A stretch of DNA of 10,993 nt from an uncultured Eubacteriales bacterium (GTDB lineage: Bacteria; Bacillota_A; Clostridia; Christensenellales; Aristaeellaceae): the NCBI GenBank assembly GCA_902803675.1, contig CADCQZ010000100.1, forward strand, positions 1 through 10,993, read 5' to 3'. Of this stretch, positions 6,668-10,993 are shown in pieces. The notes beneath the pieces were generated by a model. The model had not been told where the DNA came from and did not search any database. It was given only the letters and a program-made list of their open reading frames with translations. The position numbers and the translations under genes are program-made. The first letter of the stretch is position 1; each line of letters opens with the position of its first letter.

Positions 6668-7939
6668 ATGCTTGAGACCCTCAGGAACGCGTGGCGCGTA
6701 CCCGAGCTGCGCAAAAAGCTGCTTTACACCTTCTTCATGCTCCTGCTGTTCCGGCTGGTGGGCGTTATCCCCGTCGCCGGCATCGACCTTGAAAAGATGG
6801 CCTCCCAGATCGCCAACTATGACGCGCTGGGCCTGGTCAACATGATGACCGGCAACCAGTTCAGCCAGGCGACCATCATGGCCATGGGCATCACCCCCTA
6901 CATCAACGCCAGCATCATCATGCAGCTGCTCACCGTGGCGATCCCCGCCCTGGAGCGGCTGCAGAAAGACGGCGGTGAGGAAGGGCGCAAGAAGATCAAC
7001 CGCATCACCCGCTATTCTACGGTGGGTCTGGCGGCTCTCCAGGCCATCGGCATCATCGCCGGTCTGGGCGTGCTCAAGGCTGAGTACAAGAACTTCTTCG
7101 GCTACATGACCGTGGGCGTCATCATGGCGGGCGGCACCGCCCTGGCGATGTGGATCGGTGAGCGGATCACCAAGAACGGTATCGGCAACGGTATCTCCCT
7201 GCTGATCTTCGCCGGCATCATCTCCAACCTGTTCAACGGCATCGTGATGGCCTTCGCCAACGTGTTCAACAACGTGCCCGGCGCGATCGGCAACCTGCTG
7301 ATCATCCTGGTCACCACCCTGATCATCGTGGCGGTCGTCACCTTCGTGGACCGCGGCGAGCGCCGTGTCCCGGTGCAGTACGCCAAGCGTGTGGTGGGCC
7401 GCACAATGTACGGCGGCCAGAGCACCCACATCCCCATGAAGGTCCTGAGCGTGGGCGTGCTTCCTCTGATCTTCGCCTACAGCTTCATGTCCTTCCCCGG
7501 CACGATCTTCGCCATGTTCGGCACCAATTCCGGCGCCTACCAGTGGTGGACCAACAACATGAACCAGTACACCTGGGGCTACATGGTGGTCTGCGCGCTG
7601 CTGATCATTGCCTTCGCGTACTTCTACACCGCCATCACCTTCAATCCTCAGGATATCGCCAAGAACGTCCAGCAGCAGGGCGGCCATGTGCCTGGCGTGC
7701 GTCCGGGCCAGCCCACGGTGGAGTTCCTCAGCAGGATCTCCAACCGCCTGACCCTCTTCGCCGCGATCTTCCTGGCCATCCTGGCCACCGTGCCCTCGGT
7801 GCTCACCGTGTGGCGCAGTGTCCAGATCCCCTTCGGCGCGTCTTCCATCCTGATCGCTGTGTCCGTGGCTCTCGAGACCATGCAGCAGGTCGAGGCTCAG
7901 CTGACCATGCGCCACTACAAGGGTTTCCTGAAGACCTGA
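6668..7939 (+). CDS. secY: Protein translocase channel subunit SecY
   Basis: SecY is the pore of the Sec translocon, the inner-membrane channel for exported and integrated proteins, working with SecE, SecG and SecA or the ribosome. The 423-residue product is near the family's usual length (about 430) and has ten predicted membrane segments, roughly at 19-37, 68-95, 117-136, 144-164, 175-195, 207-228, 260-283, 303-323, 361-380 and 386-406. Diagnostic blocks are GITPYINASIIMQLL (74-88), GERITKNGIGNGISLLIF (164-181), the C5 loop region FNPQDIAKNVQQQGGHVPGV (325-344) and the tail QLTMRHYKGFL. It starts two bases after rplO with GAGGTGA (6654-6660) as ribosome binding site. It is the last gene of the operon. 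Confidence 0.99.
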   Translation: MLETLRNAWRVPELRKKLLYTFFMLLLFRLVGVIPVAGIDLEKMASQIANYDALGLVNMMTGNQFSQATIMAMGITPYINASIIMQLLTVAIPALERLQKDGGEEGRKKINRITRYSTVGLAALQAIGIIAGLGVLKAEYKNFFGYMTVGVIMAGGTALAMWIGERITKNGIGNGISLLIFAGIISNLFNGIVMAFANVFNNVPGAIGNLLIILVTTLIIVAVVTFVDRGERRVPVQYAKRVVGRTMYGGQSTHIPMKVLSVGVLPLIFAYSFMSFPGTIFAMFGTNSGAYQWWTNNMNQYTWGYMVVCALLIIAFAYFYTAITFNPQDIAKNVQQQGGHVPGVRPGQPTVEFLSRISNRLTLFAAIFLAILATVPSVLTVWRSVQIPFGASSILIAVSVALETMQQVEAQLTMRHYKGFLKT

Positions 7940-7953
7940 TCGTACTTCGGAAC

Positions 7954-7989
7954 AAAGAGACTGCCTTTTACGGGCGGTCTCTTTTTTTT
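7954..7989 (+). terminator. Intrinsic terminator after secY
   Basis: AAAGAGACTGCC (7954-7965) pairs with GGCGGTCTC plus TTT (7973-7984), with one T-G wobble, around a seven-base loop, and is followed by an unbroken run of eight T (7982-7989). It starts 15 bases after the secY stop codon. This is a textbook Rho-independent terminator and marks the end of the S10-spc transcript. Confidence 0.93.
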
Positions 7990-8065
7990 CGGTCGGGGTG
8001 ATCGTCCCGCACCGGCCGTGGGGGACAGCGAATGGGTGCCGCGTCAGCATCCGCAGTGCAAATAA

Positions 8066-8124
8066 GCATTATATATGTGAACTTTTCCTATATCGAAAAC
8101 AGAGAAAGTTTACATATGATCTGC
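8066..8124. repeat. AT-rich inverted repeat (possible operator or hairpin)
   Basis: ATATGTGAACTTTT (8073-8086) is complementary to GAAAGTTTACATAT (8104-8117) at 14 consecutive positions, two of them G-T wobbles, with 17 bases between the arms; one more pair (8088/8102) follows a mismatch. Outside a short internal loop, GCA (8066-8068) matches TGC (8122-8124). The right arm contains the -35-like hexamer TTTACA. The outer half-sites GTGAAC and GTTTAC resemble biotin-repressor half-sites in base pattern, but their spacing (25 bases) does not fit the known 14-16-base spacer. Confidence 0.6.
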
Positions 8125-8137
8125 ATTTTTGTACAGT
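8109..8137 (+). promoter_or_regulatory. Possible upstream SigA promoter
   Basis: TTTACA (8109-8114, five of six consensus bases) is followed after 17 bases by TACAGT (8132-8137, four of six). Transcription would start near 8144, about 235 bases before bioY. The -35 hexamer lies inside the right arm of the AT-rich inverted repeat, so anything binding that repeat would compete with RNA polymerase. It is weaker than the promoter at 8253-8282 and may be chance in AT-rich DNA. Confidence 0.35.
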
Positions 8138-8159
8138 CAGTCATCATCGATCGGACAGC

Positions 8160-8205
8160 GTGTTTAAATGCTCCGGTATGATCGGCGGCATGTATTTAAA
8201 TGATC
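8160..8205. repeat. Pair of 14-base direct repeats, 32 bases apart
   Basis: GTGTTTAAATGCTC (8160-8173) and GTATTTAAATGATC (8192-8205) agree at 12 of 14 positions, and the core TTTAAATG is identical. The offset of 32 bases is about three helical turns, so both copies would face the same side of the DNA. They lie 48-93 bases upstream of the -35 hexamer of the bioY promoter. Confidence 0.5.
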
Positions 8206-8239
8206 TTTCGGCCGGAAAGTTCGTTCGGACCGGGCGAAA
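8206..8239. repeat. GC-rich inverted repeat upstream of the bioY promoter
   Basis: TTTCGGCCGG (8206-8215) pairs with CCGGGCGAAA (8230-8239): nine pairs interrupted by one G-G mismatch, with a 14-base loop. An alternative stem CGGGC (8231-8235) with GCCCG (8242-8246) uses part of the same sequence. There is no T-run, so it is not an intrinsic terminator. It begins one base after the second direct repeat and ends 13 bases before the -35 hexamer. Confidence 0.45.
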
Positions 8240-8252
8240 CGGCCCGCGGCGC

Positions 8253-8282
8253 TTGAAACGTGATGCCCAAAAGGGGTATAAT
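8253..8282 (+). promoter_or_regulatory. SigA-type promoter for bioY
   Basis: TTGAAA (8253-8258, five of six consensus bases) and a perfect TATAAT (8277-8282) are separated by 18 bases. Transcription should start near 8289, giving a leader of about 90 bases before the bioY ATG. It is the best promoter match in the window and follows the terminator at 7954-7989, so bioY and the genes after it are probably transcribed independently of the ribosomal genes. Confidence 0.82.
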
Positions 8283-8341
8283 CATCGGGCGCTCCCTGAA
8301 GCGGGGTACCGCGGGCAAAAAGCCGGCGGGAATACAATGAG

Positions 8342-8370
8342 GCACCGTCGCGGGAAGGTCTGCCCGGTGC
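8342..8370 (+). promoter_or_regulatory. Leader hairpin touching the bioY ribosome binding site
   Basis: GCACCG (8342-8347) pairs with CGGTGC (8365-8370), and GGAGG, the ribosome binding site, begins at the next base (8371). A second, partly competing stem GCCC (8362-8365) with GGGC (8374-8377) would cover the end of the ribosome binding site. The layout could modulate translation, but no known riboswitch pattern is recognised. Confidence 0.35.
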
Positions 8371-8379
8371 GGAGGGCTC

Positions 8380-8916
8380 ATGGATAAAGGCTCAAAAGCG
8401 TATACTGTCACGCTGTGCGCGCTGTTCGCGGCGCTGACGGCGGTATTTTCATGGATCTCGGTGCCCATCGGCCCGGTGCCGATCAATCTGGCGCTGCTGT
8501 CGGTGCTGATGTGCGGGCTGATCCTGGGGCCCAGGAAAGCTCTCATCGCCGTGGGCGTCTACATCCTCATGGGAGCTGTGGGCGTGCCGGTCTTTGCCGG
8601 GTTCCGGGGCGGCGCGGGCGTTCTTCTGGGTCCCACGGGCGGATACATCGTCGGTTACCTCCCGGCAGCGTTCATTTCCGGCCTCGCCGCGGAACGCGGC
8701 GGCAGTCATCCAGGCCTGAAGCGTATCGCTTTTATGGCTCTGGGGGTCGCCGCCTGCTATTTGCTGGGAAGTATCTGGTTCGCGGTCTTGCGAAAAGCCG
8801 CGTTATGGGATACACTGTGCCTGTGCGTGTTTCCGTTCCTGCCCGGTGACGCTTTAAAGGTCGCTTTGGCGGCCTTCCTGGCTCCCAGGATCGACGATGT
8901 GATAAGGAAGATGTAA
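8380..8916 (+). CDS. bioY: BioY, substrate-binding (S) component of a biotin ECF transporter
   Basis: BioY binds biotin in the membrane and works with the ECF energising module (EcfT plus two ATPases), which is not encoded in this window; in Firmicutes that module is often shared and located elsewhere. The 178-residue, very hydrophobic protein shows the family's marks: TLCALFAALTAVFSWISVPI near the N-terminus (11-30), GPVPINL (31-37), the signature VLLGPTGGYIVGY (81-93) with PVFAG before it, and FLPGDALKVALAAFLAPR close to the C-terminus (153-170). About six membrane helices fit. The ATG follows GGAGG (8371-8375) at an unusually short spacing of four bases, but no better start exists. A strong promoter lies 98-127 bases upstream. 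A different ECF vitamin specificity is unlikely given the signature. Confidence 0.93.
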   Translation: MDKGSKAYTVTLCALFAALTAVFSWISVPIGPVPINLALLSVLMCGLILGPRKALIAVGVYILMGAVGVPVFAGFRGGAGVLLGPTGGYIVGYLPAAFISGLAAERGGSHPGLKRIAFMALGVAACYLLGSIWFAVLRKAALWDTLCLCVFPFLPGDALKVALAAFLAPRIDDVIRKM

Positions 8917-8920
8917 AAGT

Positions 8921-9844
8921 ATGATCACAGTATTATGCATGAATCCCAGTATCGACCAGCAGGTCACGGTGGAGGAGCTCCGGGTAGGGAAGACCAACCG
9001 CATCGAGGTGGGCCTGGCCGACGCCGGTGGCAAGGGCCTCAACTGCGCCATGAGCCTGAAGGATCTGAAGGCCGATGCCCGCCTGTTCCTGGCCCTGCCC
9101 AGGGATGACCGGGGCATCGTGCTCAACTGCCTGCGCCAGGAGGGCCTGGAGGCGGAGGTGTTTTCCTGCCCGGGCAAGGTGCGGGTGAATTATAAAGTGT
9201 TTTCCCGTTCGTCCGGCCAGATGACGGAACTGAACGAGCCGGGCCCGGCCCTGCCGGAGGACGTGCTGGACCAGATCAAGACCGCTCTCATCGACGCTGC
9301 CTCCCGGGGCGACGCGCTGATGCTGACAGGCAGTCTGCCTCCGGGAGTGCCGTCGGGTTTTTACGCGGATATCGTGCGGGTCGCCCGGGCCTATCACTGC
9401 CCCTGCGCCGTAGACGCGGATGACGACGTGCTCAAAGCGGCGGTGGAGGAGGGCCCCTTCCTGATCAAGCCCAACCGGGAGGAACTGGAGCGCCTCATCG
9501 GCGAGAGCGCCCGCAGCCTGCAGGCTCTGGGGATGATCGGCCGCTGGCTGTGCGATAAAAAGGGCATCCGCTACTGCTGCGTGTCCCTGGGCTCGGAGGG
9601 CGCCATCCTGGCGAACAAGGATCACGCTATCCACTGCTCCGCGGCGCCCATCAAGATCCGGCGCCAGCATGCCGGCGGTGATGCTATGCTGTCCGCCCTG
9701 ACGCTGCAGCTCACCCAGGGGTCCTCCCTGGCGGACGCTCTGAAAACGGCCTGCGCCCTGGCGGGATGCACCCTGGAGATGGACCGGAGCCAGGAGGAAT
9801 TCAGGCGCGTGTACAACGCGCTCTCGGTCAGCAGCATTTCCTGA
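8921..9844 (+). CDS. PfkB-family sugar kinase, 1-phosphofructokinase/tagatose-6-phosphate kinase (FruK/LacC) type
   Basis: The 307-residue protein belongs to the ribokinase-like PfkB fold, ATP-dependent kinases of sugars and sugar phosphates in the cytoplasm. Family features in order are NPSIDQ (8-13, sugar-binding Asp12), AGGKGLN (35-41), LTGSLPPGVP (135-144), LIKPNREELE (181-190), VSLGSEGA (221-228) and the C-terminal phosphate-binding region with catalytic Asp254. The last is unusual: FruK and LacC proteins normally have TVGAGDS, whereas this one has QHAGGDA (249-255), so the anion-hole glycine pattern is shifted while the Asp is kept. NPS, GGKG and KPN point to phosphorylated-sugar kinases, but the exact substrate is uncertain. 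The gene starts four bases after bioY; AAGGA (8904-8908) is a rather distant ribosome binding site. No fructose PTS gene is adjacent. Confidence 0.85.
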   Translation: MITVLCMNPSIDQQVTVEELRVGKTNRIEVGLADAGGKGLNCAMSLKDLKADARLFLALPRDDRGIVLNCLRQEGLEAEVFSCPGKVRVNYKVFSRSSGQMTELNEPGPALPEDVLDQIKTALIDAASRGDALMLTGSLPPGVPSGFYADIVRVARAYHCPCAVDADDDVLKAAVEEGPFLIKPNREELERLIGESARSLQALGMIGRWLCDKKGIRYCCVSLGSEGAILANKDHAIHCSAAPIKIRRQHAGGDAMLSALTLQLTQGSSLADALKTACALAGCTLEMDRSQEEFRRVYNALSVSSIS

Positions 9845-9857
9845 ACGGAGGACGGCC

Positions 9858-10993
9858 ATGACGGTACGGGAAGCCCTGGAAAACCTGGAAGCCCTGGAAG
9901 CGAAAATGTATGCTCACCGCCACGCGATGAGCCTGATGTACTATGACGCCATGACCACCGCCCCCACAGGCGGCAGCGAGGCGCGGGGCAGAACTCTGAA
10001 AGAGCTGAGCCGGGAGGACCGTGACGCGCTGATCGATGACCGGGCCCGGGAGACCCTTATGACCCTGGACGCCGCCCGCGGGGAGATAAGCGAAAAAGCC
10101 GCCCGGCAGACTCAGATGCTCCTGGAAAAGCTTCAGGACACGGAAAGGGTGCCCGCGGATGAATACGTGCGGGCGGTCACGATCCGCAACAGGGCGGAGA
10201 CCGTCTGGCACGAGGCCAAGTTAAAGTCCGATTTCGATATGTTCGCGCCCCATCTGGAGCAGCTCCTTGAGATCGAGAAGCGCCTGGCGCTGTACCGCCG
10301 GCCGGATAAGGACCCCTACGAGACCTGCCTGGATCGGTATGAGAAAGAACTGGACATTTCTCAGTTGGAGGCGTTCTTTGCTGCCCTGCGCTCGGAACTG
10401 GTGCCTCTCATACAGGCCGTGGGCGAAAAGCCCCTGCCGAAGGATATCACGGGCACCTTCCCGGTGGCCGGGCAGCGCCTGCTCACGGACCGGCTGATGG
10501 CCCTTTTGGGGCTGGACAGGCGGTACTGTTCCGTGGGGGAGACGGAGCATCCCTTCACCGACGGCTTCAACAAATGGGATGTGCGCATCACCACTCATTA
10601 TCACGAGGACGCGGTGCTCTCCTCCCTGTACAGCGTGGTCCACGAGGGCGGGCACGCCCTGTATGAGCTGGGCGTGGATGACGATCTGCAGTTCACCTGC
10701 CTGGCGGGCGGCACGTCCATGAGCATCCATGAGAGCCAGAGCCGGTTTTACGAGAACATCCTGGGCCGCAGCCGAGGATTTATGTCCCTGGTGGATGGGA
10801 TGCTCCGGGACATTTTCCCGGAGGAGATGAAAAAGTACACCGAAGAGGACGTGTACCGGGCGGCGAACCGTTCACTGCCTTCCCTCATCAGGACTCAGGC
10901 GGACGAACTGACCTACGCCCTTCATGTCATGATCCGTTTTGAACTGGAAAAGGCTCTGTTCGACGGATCCCTCCGGGTAAAGGACCTGCCCGG
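9858..10993 (+). CDS. Family M32 metallocarboxypeptidase (Taq type), C-terminus outside window
   Basis: M32 enzymes are cytosolic zinc carboxypeptidases that trim residues from the C-termini of peptides (Thermus aquaticus carboxypeptidase Taq, B. subtilis YpwA). About 378 residues of an expected 500 are present; the frame is open to the right edge. Diagnostic motifs appear in order: HPF (231-233), DVRITT (241-246), the metal-binding HEGGH (262-266, the HExxH motif), HESQ (291-294, third ligand Glu292) and IRTQADELTYALH (344-356). The N-terminal helical domain is present, with YDAMTTAPTGGSEAR where many relatives have WDQ..MP.G. The ATG lies six bases after GGAGG (9847-9851) and 13 bases after the kinase stop, so it is probably in the same operon. 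All visible catalytic residues are intact. Confidence 0.95.
   Translation, partial: MTVREALENLEALEAKMYAHRHAMSLMYYDAMTTAPTGGSEARGRTLKELSREDRDALIDDRARETLMTLDAARGEISEKAARQTQMLLEKLQDTERVPADEYVRAVTIRNRAETVWHEAKLKSDFDMFAPHLEQLLEIEKRLALYRRPDKDPYETCLDRYEKELDISQLEAFFAALRSELVPLIQAVGEKPLPKDITGTFPVAGQRLLTDRLMALLGLDRRYCSVGETEHPFTDGFNKWDVRITTHYHEDAVLSSLYSVVHEGGHALYELGVDDDLQFTCLAGGTSMSIHESQSRFYENILGRSRGFMSLVDGMLRDIFPEEMKKYTEEDVYRAANRSLPSLIRTQADELTYALHVMIRFELEKALFDGSLRVKDLP

Larger units (their letters stand above)
7990..8379. other. Non-coding gap between the secY terminator and bioY
   Basis: This 390-base stretch holds no gene I can support. A frame open from GTG 7998 to beyond the bioY start gives a 129-residue product without recognisable domain, ribosome binding site or coding character. 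Base composition is mixed: an AT-rich island at about 8060-8210 lies between GC-rich flanks. It contains an inverted repeat (8066-8124), a promoter-like pair (8109-8137), a 14-base direct repeat (8160-8205), a GC-rich inverted repeat (8206-8239), a strong SigA promoter (8253-8282) and a leader hairpin (8342-8370). The segment from 7990 to 8060 shows nothing distinct. Confidence 0.8.

Noticed and set aside
6431..8050. Very long (539-residue) open frame on the minus strand opposite secY and the end of rplO
   Set aside because: It is the mirror of a GC-rich coding sequence; the product is His/Asp/Gly-rich low-complexity text without a recognisable domain, while secY on the + strand is unambiguous.
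8074..8116. Standard BirA (biotin repressor) operator
   Set aside because: Half-sites are similar, but the gap between AAC and GTT is 25 bases rather than about 16, and the site lies far upstream of the best bioY promoter. It is kept only as a hypothesis in the findings.
8333..8338. TACAAT as a second -10 element before bioY
   Set aside because: No -35-like hexamer occurs 16-18 bases upstream and there is no extended -10 TG.
8283..8379. Riboswitch in the bioY leader
   Set aside because: None of the conserved boxes of cobalamin, thiamin, FMN or ZTP riboswitches could be found; only simple stems are visible.
7998..8387. 129-residue open frame filling the gap before bioY
   Set aside because: GTG start without ribosome binding site, no recognisable domain, and it runs across the promoter and leader into bioY in another frame.
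8933..9859. 308-residue open frame on the minus strand opposite the PfkB-family kinase
   Set aside because: The + strand product carries the kinase motifs; the minus-strand product has none and mirrors codon bias.
1..10993. Mobile elements, CRISPR arrays, tRNA or rRNA genes
   Set aside because: No transposase, repeat-spacer pattern, cloverleaf or rRNA segment was seen on either strand.

Overview
The window is a contiguous stretch of a GC-rich bacterial chromosome with every gene on the + strand. It holds the distal part of the S10 operon joined directly to the spc operon (positions 1-7939), a 390-base non-coding gap (7990-8379), and a separate three-gene unit (8380 to the right edge). Gene order, AAGGAGG-type ribosome binding sites, a short four-cysteine S14 and an L24 with a C-terminal zinc ribbon point to the Firmicutes, most likely a high-GC member of the Clostridia. 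This is inferred from protein character and layout; no genus can be named from sequence reading alone.

Region 1 (1-7939) encodes, in the canonical order, the 3' end of rplB, then rpsS, rplV, rpsC, rplP, rpmC, rpsQ, rplN, rplX, rplE, rpsN, rpsH, rplF, rplR, rpsE, rpmD, rplO and secY. These build the 50S and 30S ribosomal subunits and the SecY channel that receives nascent chains. Most gaps are 10-30 bases, and in seven of them the stop codon runs into the next Shine-Dalgarno sequence. rplP and rpmC overlap. The one long gap (70 bases, rpsQ-rplN) lies at the classical S10/spc boundary and can fold into a hairpin. The operon ends cleanly just after secY at a strong intrinsic terminator; adk, map and infA, which often follow secY in Firmicutes, are absent here.

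Region 2 (7990-8379) has no convincing gene but is dense in signals: a 14-pair AT-rich inverted repeat with a -35-like hexamer in its right arm, a pair of 14-base direct repeats 32 bases apart, a GC-rich inverted repeat, an almost consensus SigA promoter (TTGAAA, 18 bases, TATAAT) and a leader hairpin touching the ribosome binding site of the next gene.

Region 3 (8380-10993) reads as one transcription unit: bioY (biotin ECF transporter substrate-binding protein), a PfkB-family sugar-phosphate kinase with an altered anion-hole motif, and a family M32 metallocarboxypeptidase cut by the window edge. The gaps are only 4 and 13 bases, although the three functions have no obvious pathway in common.

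No exotic system is visible. Most of the window is ordinary core genome. The parts that merit a second look are the signal-dense gap before bioY, the altered tunnel loop of L22, the rpsQ-rplN hairpin and the unusual kinase motif.
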